NCBI GenBank assembly: GCA_044361535.1
Contig: JBIKIQ010000013.1
Coordinates: 29,483 to 93,482, forward strand
Reading direction: 5' to 3'
DNA: 64,000 nt
Source: UBA952 sp044361535
GTDB lineage: Bacteria > Bacteroidota > Bacteroidia > Flavobacteriales_D > Crocinitomicaceae
Positions 25,283-34,904 of this stretch are shown here, one piece after another. Within the stretch, counting starts at the first letter, position 1. The number at the start of each line of letters is the position of its first letter. A program made the translations under genes and the position numbers. The notes under the pieces were generated by a model that had not been told where the DNA came from, did not search any database, and saw only the letters and a list, made by a program, of their open reading frames with translations.

Positions 25283-26218
25283 TTAATTTAACTTCATTTT
25301 ACTTTTAGTAGTCCAAGCAATTGTAAATGCTCGTTGTTTAGCGATTTCTACATTCTCACCTTCAAAATTCGCATCAAGTGTATTGTTAAAAATCTCAAGC
25401 CAACGTTCAAAATGTTCTGCTTTCAAGGGCATATGGATGTGCTTTTCAACAACATTTGTAGAATATCCCGTTTCGCCTAAAAGAATAAAGCACCAGAAAT
25501 CAATCATTTTAGGTAGGTGCTTATCAAAATCTAACGTTTTAAAAAAGGGCGCAAGCATTTCATCGTTCAAAATACGCTCATAAAATGAATGAACCAAAAA
25601 TTCTATGTCTTCCCTATTGTTCAATTCTCTTTTATCCTTTAATAGATTTTCAATGATATTCTCAATTTGTTCTAACAAGGGTGATTTTCCATCATTCACA
25701 ATAACGAAAGGATTGAATTTCAATTTTTCCTCATCCGTCCATTGTTTACTAATCTTTGCCTCAATTTGCTCTCTTGACAAATTATCGCGCTGCATAGATC
25801 GCAAAATGCGAATTTCTAAAGGTGCAGTTACAAGAATCATTTTATCATAATTTTGATATGCTCCCGTTTCAAAAAGAATTGCAGACTCACCAAAAACAAA
25901 AGGAGATTCAGATTTATTTACAAAATGAATGAACTTTTCACGTACTCTGGGATGAATAATCTTATTCAGTTCCTCTAATTTATACGGATTTTGAAATACG
26001 ATTTCTGAAACATAACTTGTATTGTATGAGCCATCGGAAAGAAAGGAATTTACACCAAATAATTGAATAATTTCTTGACGCACTTCTCGATCATTCATAA
26101 CAATCATTTTTGCCTCTTGGTCGGAATTAAAAACAGGATAACCCATTTTTATCAAGATAGATGCAATCAGTGTTTTCCCAGATCCAATGCCGCCGGTTAT
26201 TCCTATTGCCTTTTTCAT
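25283..26218 (-). CDS. coaE: dephospho-CoA kinase fused to a group III truncated hemoglobin
   Basis: Residues 1 to about 200 are CoaE, the last step of coenzyme A synthesis: P-loop GITGGIGSGKT, VFNSDQEAK, HPRVREKF and the LID-like RDNLSREQIEAKISKQWTDEEK. Residues about 205-311 match a group III truncated hemoglobin: DIEFLVHSFYERIL (B helix with Tyr), MIDFWCFILLGETGY and HIHMPLKAEHFERWLEIF, which carries the candidate proximal His and conserved Trp. The frame is continuous and there is no internal Met at the junction to serve as a separate start. Free CoaE is about 200 residues, so the tail is a true added domain. The start overlaps the upstream lipoprotein gene by 4 bp. Confidence 0.88.
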   Translation of the reverse strand: MKKAIGITGGIGSGKTLIASILIKMGYPVFNSDQEAKMIVMNDREVRQEIIQLFGVNSFLSDGSYNTSYVSEIVFQNPYKLEELNKIIHPRVREKFIHFVNKSESPFVFGESAILFETGAYQNYDKMILVTAPLEIRILRSMQRDNLSREQIEAKISKQWTDEEKLKFNPFVIVNDGKSPLLEQIENIIENLLKDKRELNNREDIEFLVHSFYERILNDEMLAPFFKTLDFDKHLPKMIDFWCFILLGETGYSTNVVEKHIHMPLKAEHFERWLEIFNNTLDANFEGENVEIAKQRAFTIAWTTKSKMKLN

Positions 26219-26652
26219 TGCTTGTTAATAATTACCAATTCTGGCAATGGAATAAGAACGAGGGAGAAATTTGTTTTAGTTCCTTGAATTGGTTTTAAAT
26301 GTATTTCATCTTCTGACTTTATTTCAACTAAAAAATCCCATTTTTCTTTTGGAAAGGAAATAGATAGAGTCTTTTGTGCAAAATTTACCTTGTAGCTTGC
26401 TTTTTGACCTGTTTGAGTTGCTATTTCGCCAGTCGATTGAAGAATACAAGTTCCGTTTTCATAGAAAATTAACAAATCTCTTATCTCCCCTTTTTTTGCA
26501 AAATCAGAGCCGTTAGCTATTAATTCTTTGATCATCCAAACCTTGCTATTACCGTCATGTAAAAGCGAAGAAAAATCATTTTCAATTAAACTAACACCTG
26601 TTGTACAAGAGGTAAATAATAGAAGTATAAATAAGTACCCAACACGAATCAT
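26215..26652 (-). CDS. lipoprotein of unknown function
   Basis: The 145-residue protein has a lipobox in LLLFTSCTTG (Cys16). The rest is a small beta-rich domain (VWMIKELIANGSDFAKKGEIRDLLIFYENGTCILQ), resembling the lipocalin-like domains common in Bacteroidota lipoproteins. It overlaps the coaE fusion by 4 bp and follows the PorP/SprF gene by 37 bp, so it is cotranscribed with them. No function is known. Confidence 0.75.
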   Translation of the reverse strand: MIRVGYLFILLLFTSCTTGVSLIENDFSSLLHDGNSKVWMIKELIANGSDFAKKGEIRDLLIFYENGTCILQSTGEIATQTGQKASYKVNFAQKTLSISFPKEKWDFLVEIKSEDEIHLKPIQGTKTNFSLVLIPLPELVIINKQ

Positions 26653-26689
26653 AACTTCGTAAAGTTAGGAATAATTTCAGCCTAAGCAA

Positions 26690-27649
26690 TTAAAACGAAG
26701 GACATATAATGGTTCTGAATTTTCTTGGCCTTCTCTTGCATTTTAAGTTATATCCCATTGAGATTTCGTGAGAACCACCAGAAATTCCATTGCCTAACTT
26801 AGAAACTGTTACGTCATAACTATATCCTAATTTAAATTTTCCTGTATTCAAACCAACCGTTAAAATAAATGCATCTCTGTTTCGGTACCACACCCCAGTA
26901 TTGATATTACCGTATTTAATATACGTTCCAATATTCAATTCTTGAAACCCATTTTGGTATTGGTAAATGATATTTGGCATTATCGAAGTAACGTTGTTGT
27001 ATTTTGATTTTTGTCCCAATGGAATGTCTGCACCCATGTGAGCCGTGAAACGCATCGGCAACCTAGATTGACCTAAAATCATTGATTCATCCGGTCTGTT
27101 TAGGTGATTAATCGCTAAGCCACCAAAAAATTTCTTTGTGAAAATTACAGCACCAGCAGAAACATCAAAGAAACCTCTATTCCCACCTCTTGGAACGTCA
27201 CCGGTTTGGTATATAAAACCTCTACGAGGATCAATCATATCACCAAAAGTCAATTTATCCCAATCCAAAAACTTTTGAAACCAAGACGCCTTTGCTCCAA
27301 ACATCATAGCCGTTTTACGATTAATTTTGTAATGATACGAATAAACCAACCCTATCATCGATGTTTGAATAGTAGCCTGACCTTGTTGATCATGCATGGC
27401 CAAAATTCCAACACCACCGTTCACACTTTGAGAATACGTATCATAGGCTGCTGCATAAGTAACATAATTACCTGTTAGCTGAGGCCATTCATTTCTGTAG
27501 TTTGTAGCTAACCTCGGACATCCATGAGAACCTGCAAGTGCCGGATTTAGATAAACTGGATTAGCATAAAACTGTGTGAATGTAGGATCTTGAGCTTGAG
27601 CTGAGGCACAGATTAAAACTACAATTGCTACGAGTAAAAAATTCTTCAT
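26690..27649 (-). CDS. PorP/SprF family type IX secretion membrane protein
   Basis: The 319-residue protein has a signal peptide and the family opening QDPTFTQFYANPVYLNPALAGSHGCPRLATNYRNEWP. It continues as an outer-membrane barrel with the usual motifs GGVGILAMHDQQG and YSYHYKINRK. PorP/SprF proteins associate with type IX systems and with gliding or surface adhesin export. It lies 2 bp after an anti-sigma/barrel fusion whose C-terminal domain is of the same barrel type. Confidence 0.93.
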   Translation of the reverse strand: MKNFLLVAIVVLICASAQAQDPTFTQFYANPVYLNPALAGSHGCPRLATNYRNEWPQLTGNYVTYAAAYDTYSQSVNGGVGILAMHDQQGQATIQTSMIGLVYSYHYKINRKTAMMFGAKASWFQKFLDWDKLTFGDMIDPRRGFIYQTGDVPRGGNRGFFDVSAGAVIFTKKFFGGLAINHLNRPDESMILGQSRLPMRFTAHMGADIPLGQKSKYNNVTSIMPNIIYQYQNGFQELNIGTYIKYGNINTGVWYRNRDAFILTVGLNTGKFKLGYSYDVTVSKLGNGISGGSHEISMGYNLKCKRRPRKFRTIICPSF

Positions 27650-27651
27650 GA

Positions 27652-29406
27652 CTATTTTTTTAAGTGAATATAACGACGAGATGAACGACTAACTTTTGTG
27701 TTAAACATTATTGAAAGTTGATGGGAACTTGCTGATGAACCTAACAGATTGGAATAAGTTTGATCAAATTGATACGTAAGCGCAAAGGTTGAGAATCTCA
27801 AACCAGTTGATACGGCAAAATTAGATTTGTTAGATAATGCCCCACCGAATTGCCATACTTTGTATTGAAAATTAAAACCACCCCAAGCTTCCTCTCTGTT
27901 CTCATATTTTTCATAATATCCATAAGGAGAAAAAGATAGATCTCCTGATTTTGACTCGTATTCGGTACCAAAATTTACTGAGTAATAAATACTCGCTCTT
28001 CGTGGACTAGAAATTGAATTTGAATAAATGTTATCTTGATGACGCAGTAAATTATCTGCCTGCGCTCCAATGTAGAACCATTTAGAATGAATTAACAAAG
28101 AGGTCCCTATGTCACGAAACCATTGATTTCTTCCAATAGGTAATGAGCCGTCTGTATAAAAATCTAATAAATTATCTCTTTCAACTTCAACCTTATCCGT
28201 ATTATTCACCAAGTTACCATTCAAGATTTTACTTCCCATTTTCAAACGAATCCCCGGTTCTATCAGAAATGATTTGGAAAGTAAAAGCTTCGGTGAATAA
28301 ACAAATGCTGCATTCCAATTTTGGATAACTCCGTTTCCGTATAATTGATAATTACCCTGCAACCCAAAACCTGATTTTAAGGATTTTGTAAACCAATCTA
28401 GCGACATTTGATTTGAAAATGATTGGTTTGCTTGCCCCACCCATTGAGCGCGTGATAAACTTCTAAATCGCGTACTTGAAATATCACCGGCACTTGAAAA
28501 ATTAACATCTAATTGAGATAATCCCGGAACGTGAATTTGATGATCTCTTGTATTCTTCAAACCAATTTCATTCCCCATAAAATCATTCAAATTAGCAAGT
28601 ATTTTTTTTAATGTAAATTTTGAATTGGCAGATTTTCCAACACTTTTTTTCTTTGAATCCATTTTTTTCTTTGAATCTTGACTTAACGATTGTTTTGAAT
28701 TCGCTATCGTTTCAACATTATCTGACACAGAATCCAGAGAATTTATACTTGTTAGATCAATCGCTAACTGATCAACACCATTATTGGATGGGAAATATGC
28801 TGAATCATTCGGATTAAATTGGTCAAGACCATCACTTGAATTTAATTGAAAAGGAGATCTTGTATTGAATGAATATTCCACTTTACTAGAATTACTAGAT
28901 AATATACTAGATGGAGATTGAGTTAATAAAAGGGGATTAGTAACTGGGGTAAATTTGTTAAATCTACTTGCTGAATAATTAGGAGAAACAGCAGACTTGC
29001 TAGCATGTGGATTAGAATTTGAGAAACTCTTTTTAGTAAGACCTAAATTCTTACTACCAATTTGTGCGTCATGGGCTAATCCAATAAAGGTTTCTCCTGA
29101 CTCTAACTTATTGGTTTTTGTAAGCAAGAAAAATGAGAGGATCAAAAATGTTGTCAAGGTAGATAAACCAATTACATATGGTAATGCACGTCGTCGTTTC
29201 TTTTCCTCTCGATAAAGCACTTCTTGATTAGGGAATTCATGCAATACAGGTTCCACCTTTGTCATTTGCCATGAATCTAGATCTAAATCAAATTCAGGAT
29301 GATCTAACAGAAAGGCTTCTAACTGATGAATTTGTTCGTTTGTTAAATTCCCTTCAACGTACTCAAAAAACCAGCGATCGATGTTTTCAAATGATGGTCC
29401 GCTCAT
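27652..29406 (-). CDS. dual-membrane-spanning anti-sigma factor with C-terminal PorP/SprF-like barrel
   Basis: The 584-residue protein has four parts. Residues 1-70 form an anti-sigma-type cytoplasmic domain (FFEYVEGNLTNEQIHQLEAFLLDHPEF). A single inner-membrane helix lies at about 75-96. A Ser/Asn-rich, low-complexity periplasmic linker spans about 97-285. A C-terminal outer-membrane barrel of about 290 residues (SSTRFRSLSRAQWVGQ, LSKSFLIEPGIRLKMG, ending in QLSIMFNTKVSR) follows. This is the architecture of the Dma proteins described in Bacteroides, which link outer-membrane state to an ECF sigma factor. The gene overlaps the sigma gene by 4 bp. Confidence 0.8.
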   Translation of the reverse strand: MSGPSFENIDRWFFEYVEGNLTNEQIHQLEAFLLDHPEFDLDLDSWQMTKVEPVLHEFPNQEVLYREEKKRRRALPYVIGLSTLTTFLILSFFLLTKTNKLESGETFIGLAHDAQIGSKNLGLTKKSFSNSNPHASKSAVSPNYSASRFNKFTPVTNPLLLTQSPSSILSSNSSKVEYSFNTRSPFQLNSSDGLDQFNPNDSAYFPSNNGVDQLAIDLTSINSLDSVSDNVETIANSKQSLSQDSKKKMDSKKKSVGKSANSKFTLKKILANLNDFMGNEIGLKNTRDHQIHVPGLSQLDVNFSSAGDISSTRFRSLSRAQWVGQANQSFSNQMSLDWFTKSLKSGFGLQGNYQLYGNGVIQNWNAAFVYSPKLLLSKSFLIEPGIRLKMGSKILNGNLVNNTDKVEVERDNLLDFYTDGSLPIGRNQWFRDIGTSLLIHSKWFYIGAQADNLLRHQDNIYSNSISSPRRASIYYSVNFGTEYESKSGDLSFSPYGYYEKYENREEAWGGFNFQYKVWQFGGALSNKSNFAVSTGLRFSTFALTYQFDQTYSNLLGSSASSHQLSIMFNTKVSRSSRRYIHLKK

Positions 29407-29891
29407 TGTATAATTGTCAAATGTTGTAACTGTTTTTTTACTTTATTTCTTGCTCGAAATAAGTAAACTTTAACTTGCGAAGGAGACAAATCCAATATTT
29501 CACCAATTTCTTCGTACGAATATCCTTCGAGATCTCTTAGAAGAATAATACTTTTTTGAAGAGGGGGTAAAATACTTACAATCCTGTCAACAACCTGCTG
29601 AGATTCGAACTTTGAATGAGTCTTTTCAGAACTTTCTGGTAGTTTTGATGTCTCTGTCAATACCATTCGTTGATTTCTCGTGACAAAATTCACCATCGCA
29701 TTATAAGTGCAGGTAAACAACCACGATTTAACTTTAGAATGTTCGACTTTTTCACAGTTCAACCAAAGCTTTTCAAAGGAATCTTGTACAATATCTCTAG
29801 CATCTTCCTTATTTCTAAGAAAATGAACGGCAAAGCTAAATAAAGCATTGCTGTGTTCTTTTACCGCCGTATTGTAGTCGAGTTTATCCAA
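29403..29891 (-). CDS. ECF RNA polymerase sigma factor
   Basis: The 162-residue protein has sigma region 2 (ALFSFAVHFLRNKEDARDIVQDSFEKLW) and region 4 (LPPLQKSIILLRDLEGYSYEEIGEILDLSPSQVKVYLFRARNKVKK). It is the first gene of the operon and is coupled by an ATGA overlap to the anti-sigma/barrel fusion, its likely inhibitor. Its regulon may include this operon. Confidence 0.93.
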   Translation of the reverse strand: MDKLDYNTAVKEHSNALFSFAVHFLRNKEDARDIVQDSFEKLWLNCEKVEHSKVKSWLFTCTYNAMVNFVTRNQRMVLTETSKLPESSEKTHSKFESQQVVDRIVSILPPLQKSIILLRDLEGYSYEEIGEILDLSPSQVKVYLFRARNKVKKQLQHLTIIQ

Positions 29892-29978
29892 TTTCTTCGC
29901 TATACAGTTAGAACAATTTGCATGAAGTGAAAGTTACAGGTAACTTCACTTTCTATCGTAAATATAGACCAAAATAAA

Positions 29979-30013
29979 AAAACCCCACTATCTGATGAAC
30001 AAAAGTGGGGTTT
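29979..30013 (-). terminator. Rho-independent terminator of the MopE-repeat gene
   Basis: On the minus strand AAACCCCACT, a loop of about 16 bases, and AGTGGGGTTTTTTT form a strong stem with a T-tail, 17 bp after the stop at 30031. Confidence 0.88.
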
Positions 30014-30030
30014 GCATGAATATTTTGTGA

Positions 30031-33000
30031 TTAATACTTCATCAACTTAGAGAAATAGTTTACCCCGTTAATAGAAATTTCTAAAATATAGGTTCCAGAA
30101 ATCAATTCTGAAGTTAAAATCTCAACATCCTTTTGATTAAAGGAAATGCTGTAAATCAATTTTCCATTCAAATCGCGTAAAAATAATTCGCCGTTTTGCT
30201 TTGATGAAAATGAAAGGGTTGAATTTCCTGAAGTAGGATTAGGGAATAATGTAGAAGCAAACGAACCATTCTCACTAATACCCAAAATCCCATCTACGCC
30301 ATCGCAATTTTCATCGATACCATTATCCAATATTTCTGTTCCATTTGGATTGATTTGATTATTGCCATCATTACAATCTTGGTTGTTGGTGCTAAATCCT
30401 GGACCTGGAACTTCACACAGAGAGACCCCAGTAGATCCTGTCCCAAACCCATCGTTGTCAGCATCTGTGTAGTATGTTACAAAATTTAATCCTTCATCGA
30501 TACTGCCATCACAATCATTATCTTCTGTATCACAAATTTCGGGTGCTCCTGGGTAAATTTGATCGTTAGCATCATTACAATCTCCACCAACAGTTATCGT
30601 ATTTTGTGGTTGCGAACAAGACTCAACTCCTGTTGCTTCGTCGCCAAATCCATCACCGTCAGCATCTACGTAATACATGGTAAAAACTAATCCATTGTCT
30701 GTAAAACCATCACAATCATTGTCAATTCCATCACATATCTCCGTTGCATTTGGATTAATTAATGGATTTGCATCATCACAATCTCCACCGATTGTTACGT
30801 AACCTACCCCTGGATTTTGACACAAAACCAATGCTGTAGAATCAACACCAAAACTGTCTCCATCTACATCAGCATAATACGTTACTGGGCCTGTAATCTG
30901 CGGATTTGCATTGTCACAATCACCTGAAGTTAATACGTAACCAGTTGGAGGAACACACCCTACAAAAACAAGAGCGGTATCACCAATTAAATCATTATCT
31001 GCATCAAAATACCAGATTGTATTTGGATTAATTAACGAATCTTGATCATTGCAATCCGTATTATCAGTTGTATAATTTAATGGTTGTGTACAAGTTAGTG
31101 TATCAATAGCAAAATCTCCAAAACCATCCCCATCAATATCCGCATAGTAGGTCTGAGGTGTGACAGAATTGATATTTCCGAATAATGAAACATCATCCAT
31201 TCTCCAAGTAGTCGTTGTACCTAAAATTTCAGTAAGGTAAAAACGGAAAGTAACCTGATCTAAATTTGTATGATTTAACAAAATAACTGTATCTGAAATA
31301 TAGGCACTATTTACATTTGCACCTGTACCTGAGTCTAAATCAGTAGCAAAATTATCAAGACTTGAGCGCAAGTGCCAAATAGGTGAGCCTGCAGATCCAC
31401 TTGGTCTAAATTTAAATGCAAGACGATCCAAATTCAATTTTTTACAATCATCAGCCGTTAAACTAAATTCATTGAACTGATTTAAATCTACTGTGACAGC
31501 TGTATTCCAACCGGATCTATTGAAAACTCCTCCTGCAGCAGAACAATTTGTGCCTACACTTGAAAACAACGAAAAAGTTGCACCAGTTGGCTGAGTTGTT
31601 ACGGCATTATCCTGCGTTGCACAATCAATTGTCCCAGTAAATTGATACATCCCTAAATTCAAAGGAATCAATGGTGCATCTTGCCCGTTGCAATCTTCGT
31701 CAATTCCATTTACTGGAATATCGGTGGCTCCAGGATTAATACCCGAATTATTGTCATCGCAATCTGTGTTGTTTAATACATAACCGGTTGGTTGAGAGCA
31801 AGCAGAAATTAGTACACTAGAATCTCCATAAGTATCTCCATCATTATCCGCATAATATGATAAAAACGTTAGTCCATTATCAAATTGACCATCGCAGTTA
31901 TTATCTAATCCATCACATAACTCCGTAGCACCTGGATAAATTGATACTTGCTGATCATCACAATCTCCTCCCACTAAAACATAATTTGCTCCAGGTGAAA
32001 GTATCGATTGAATGGATGTTGATCCGCCAAATCCATCTTGGTCGCTATCTAAAAACCATGTCAAAGGAGAGAATCCTTCATCTGTTATACCATCGCAATC
32101 ATTATCTAAATTATCAGCTATTTCAGAAACTCCAGGATTAATTGAAGGATTTGAATCATCACAATCTGTACTATCTTGAACATAACCCGAGGGCTGCCCG
32201 CAATTTGAAATGGAAACAACAACGTTGCCATAACCATCTTGATCTGTATCCTGATAATAGGTCAAAAGCACATTTAAACTTGAACTAGCATCATCACAAT
32301 CTGCTGAATTTAGGACATAACCTGCCGGTGGTGTACAACCTGTGAATGTAGTAGTAGTGTTACCATAAGAATCACCATCTACATCCGCATACCAAACAGT
32401 ATTTGGATTAATTGCCACATTATTATCATTACAATCTGTTGCATCGGTAACAAATCCTATTGGTGGAGAACATGCTTGAATTGTTGCGTTTATATTTCCA
32501 AATGAATCTCCGTCTACATCTGCATAATAGGTTGAAGTTGAAGAACATGGTGTAACAGACACCCAAGTAGTGCCAACTCTAATTTCATCAATTTGCAAAT
32601 TACCCGTTCCTGTTGTAGCATTTCCATTTTGTCTCGCATAAACAGAGCCAAATCCAGATAAAGTACCCGTTCCTTGAGTTGAAAATTGAGAAGAAGCAGG
32701 TGGATTAGATAATCCAGGTGATGGATTGATCCATAAAGTTGCTTGCATTGGAGAGGTTGTTCTAATAACTCTTACAACTAAAAAATAAGTTGTTCCGATT
32801 TGTAAGTCTTGAGAAAAAACCGCAGGAACCAAAGATGCAGCACCTGAATTTACTAAGGCCAACTGAAATGAATTGGGAACAGTACCTTGTTTAATACGAA
32901 TTTGACCGGCAAAAATAGTAACCGTCGCACCGAATTGCTGTCCAAATCCAAAGAAATTTTCTCCAGTTGTATTCGTGTTAGGCTGTAGTCCTGTGGTAGC

Positions 33001-33294
33001 TGGAACGTTTAAAAGTAGAGAATAAAAAGCAGAATCCGAGGTCAACGACAAACTGAAATTTACGTCCTCTGTATTTCCAGCAACATAATTGGCTTTATTA
33101 CCAGTACTTGCAGCTAGATTAGGAAATGTGAGAGAACCGGCATTATCTGCTTGAAACTGACCTGGTATTGCGCCGCTATGTGTTGACCACCCGTTTGCAT
33201 TTAATGCCCCTGAGAAATTAAATGATTCCAATGTTTGGGCAAAAATAAAATTTCCAAAAGAAAGCCAGAAGCAAAGTAAAATTAAATTTCGCAT
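30031..33294 (-). CDS. type IX-secreted protein with ten MopE-like metal-binding repeats
   Basis: From the ATG at 33294 the protein has 1087 residues with a signal peptide (MRNLILLCFWLSFGNFIFAQ). After an N-terminal beta domain of about 240 residues come five repeats of the type YYADVDGDSFG...C..P.GYV...TDCDD....INP, then a second beta domain (about 560-720), then five more repeats, several ending in EICDGIDNDCDG. These are putative metal-binding motifs related to the Cu-binding MopE family, and the Asp patterns also suit calcium. The C-terminus is a type A sorting domain (LFPNPTSGNSTLSF ... LMKY). It is a surface or released protein of unknown role. Confidence 0.9.
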   Translation of the reverse strand: MRNLILLCFWLSFGNFIFAQTLESFNFSGALNANGWSTHSGAIPGQFQADNAGSLTFPNLAASTGNKANYVAGNTEDVNFSLSLTSDSAFYSLLLNVPATTGLQPNTNTTGENFFGFGQQFGATVTIFAGQIRIKQGTVPNSFQLALVNSGAASLVPAVFSQDLQIGTTYFLVVRVIRTTSPMQATLWINPSPGLSNPPASSQFSTQGTGTLSGFGSVYARQNGNATTGTGNLQIDEIRVGTTWVSVTPCSSTSTYYADVDGDSFGNINATIQACSPPIGFVTDATDCNDNNVAINPNTVWYADVDGDSYGNTTTTFTGCTPPAGYVLNSADCDDASSSLNVLLTYYQDTDQDGYGNVVVSISNCGQPSGYVQDSTDCDDSNPSINPGVSEIADNLDNDCDGITDEGFSPLTWFLDSDQDGFGGSTSIQSILSPGANYVLVGGDCDDQQVSIYPGATELCDGLDNNCDGQFDNGLTFLSYYADNDGDTYGDSSVLISACSQPTGYVLNNTDCDDNNSGINPGATDIPVNGIDEDCNGQDAPLIPLNLGMYQFTGTIDCATQDNAVTTQPTGATFSLFSSVGTNCSAAGGVFNRSGWNTAVTVDLNQFNEFSLTADDCKKLNLDRLAFKFRPSGSAGSPIWHLRSSLDNFATDLDSGTGANVNSAYISDTVILLNHTNLDQVTFRFYLTEILGTTTTWRMDDVSLFGNINSVTPQTYYADIDGDGFGDFAIDTLTCTQPLNYTTDNTDCNDQDSLINPNTIWYFDADNDLIGDTALVFVGCVPPTGYVLTSGDCDNANPQITGPVTYYADVDGDSFGVDSTALVLCQNPGVGYVTIGGDCDDANPLINPNATEICDGIDNDCDGFTDNGLVFTMYYVDADGDGFGDEATGVESCSQPQNTITVGGDCNDANDQIYPGAPEICDTEDNDCDGSIDEGLNFVTYYTDADNDGFGTGSTGVSLCEVPGPGFSTNNQDCNDGNNQINPNGTEILDNGIDENCDGVDGILGISENGSFASTLFPNPTSGNSTLSFSSKQNGELFLRDLNGKLIYSISFNQKDVEILTSELISGTYILEISINGVNYFSKLMKY

Positions 33295-33430
33295 AGTATT
33301 TGTTTTGCCCAAAATTAAGGAATCAAAGTGGAAAAATGTTTAAGGATAAATTATTTTTTCAATAATGATAACTATTCATTTTTAATTTCCTTGAATGGAA
33401 TATTTTCTGGCTGAACAATTAACGTTCAAT

Positions 33431-34882
33431 TTATATTTCGAGGTCTTCTTTCGATTTATATTCCAAAAATAATAAACTGTATAAAAACGAAAAAATGGTT
33501 ATGCCCATCTGAGTTTCAAGTGTGTCTTCTATAAAGAAAGAACTTGTTAGAATCAAAATAAATGTTAGACCTAAAAAATCCTGTCTTTTGTAAAACTCTC
33601 TGACAGAAAAAAATAAGAAATAAATGAAATAAAGAAATCCAATGATACCAAAGGTTATGAAAAATGTCAAAAATGTATTATGCGCTTCTAATCTATTTTC
33701 AGGTAGTAGTAAAGAATTATTTTCTTGGTATTTCTTTTTGTATTCATCCTTGATATCACCCGTTCCAACTCCAAACCAAAAGTTCTCTTTGATTAACTGC
33801 AGTCCTATTTTCCAATATTCAAGACGTTGGAGAATTGTGCTACCGTTGGGATTGTTTGCACGATGTATTTGGAATCTTGCTTCATTTAACTTCCCAATCA
33901 AACCAGGAGTTTTTTCATAAATATCAGCCGTCCCGCTCTCTATTTCTTTAATATCATCAAAAGTCAATTGCCGAAAACCTACCGAGTCTGCTGGTAGTTC
34001 TTTCGAATGCATATACCTAATCAAGGTTGAAGAAACAGGTTGATTCTTTTTATCCTTTCCATAGAAATCCAATTTTGATACTTTTTTCCAATCTATTATC
34101 AATTGGGCTTCATTGACAGGTAACTGATGACTTTTTGGAGGAACCGCTAGGTAAATCACCGTTGAAATCACAACCAAGAACACACTTAGAATAACCAACC
34201 ATGCTGCTAATTTAAAGCGATTTTGATTTAATTTATAGATTCCATAAACCATAGAAACCACAATTACCGACACAAAGCCTGATAATACTTGACTTAAAAT
34301 TGTATAAAAAATCAAGTAAGCTCCAATCACCAGAAACGCAATTTTCTTGGATTGTGTAAAATAATAAAATGAAATTGCCAGGCCAAATGCAATGAGAAGA
34401 CTAAATCGGATGTGAGAACCAAAAAGTGAAAGTTGACGCATGTCGGTATATTCTCTATATCCAAATAGTTGAAAATAGGTTAGAACATTGATTAATGAAA
34501 TAAAACAAATGGTAGCCAGCAAAAGAGCTATCAATTTTACTTTCAAATCAAAGGAATCTTTTGCTTTTGCAAATACAATTAAGGGAACTGTTACCAGAGA
34601 TGTTTTCATTCGCAAATCATCTATTCCTTCTGCACTATTTTTGGACCATATTACACCCAAAAGATGAAAAACAAAAAGTAGTCCGATGAGCCAAAAAACC
34701 TTATACTTTTTCAGATTTATCCAAATTCCTTTATAATCAGCCTCGAGGATTAGATTAAGTAACCCAAGGAATATCCCCATGGACATGAAGGCTTTACTGC
34801 AAACAATCCCAATAACAAAAAGTGACAAAACCAAAAAATGGATGTAATAATGACTTTTTGGATGCAAAAAGCGATTGAGCAT
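33431..34882 (-). CDS. O-antigen ligase family membrane protein
   Basis: The 483-residue protein has about ten membrane segments and a large periplasmic loop (about residues 250-390) containing RLEYWKIGLQLIKENFWFGVGTGDIKDEYKKKY and LPENRLEAHNTFLTFFITFGIIGF. These are the Wzy_C/WaaL signature with its conserved Arg, His and Gly residues. The family joins or polymerises surface polysaccharides. It lies 22 bp after the C-terminal processing protease gene. The glycan substrate cannot be inferred. Confidence 0.88.
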   Translation of the reverse strand: MLNRFLHPKSHYYIHFLVLSLFVIGIVCSKAFMSMGIFLGLLNLILEADYKGIWINLKKYKVFWLIGLLFVFHLLGVIWSKNSAEGIDDLRMKTSLVTVPLIVFAKAKDSFDLKVKLIALLLATICFISLINVLTYFQLFGYREYTDMRQLSLFGSHIRFSLLIAFGLAISFYYFTQSKKIAFLVIGAYLIFYTILSQVLSGFVSVIVVSMVYGIYKLNQNRFKLAAWLVILSVFLVVISTVIYLAVPPKSHQLPVNEAQLIIDWKKVSKLDFYGKDKKNQPVSSTLIRYMHSKELPADSVGFRQLTFDDIKEIESGTADIYEKTPGLIGKLNEARFQIHRANNPNGSTILQRLEYWKIGLQLIKENFWFGVGTGDIKDEYKKKYQENNSLLLPENRLEAHNTFLTFFITFGIIGFLYFIYFLFFSVREFYKRQDFLGLTFILILTSSFFIEDTLETQMGITIFSFLYSLLFLEYKSKEDLEI

Positions 34883-34904
34883 TCTGAAATTTTAAGTATA
34901 ACGC

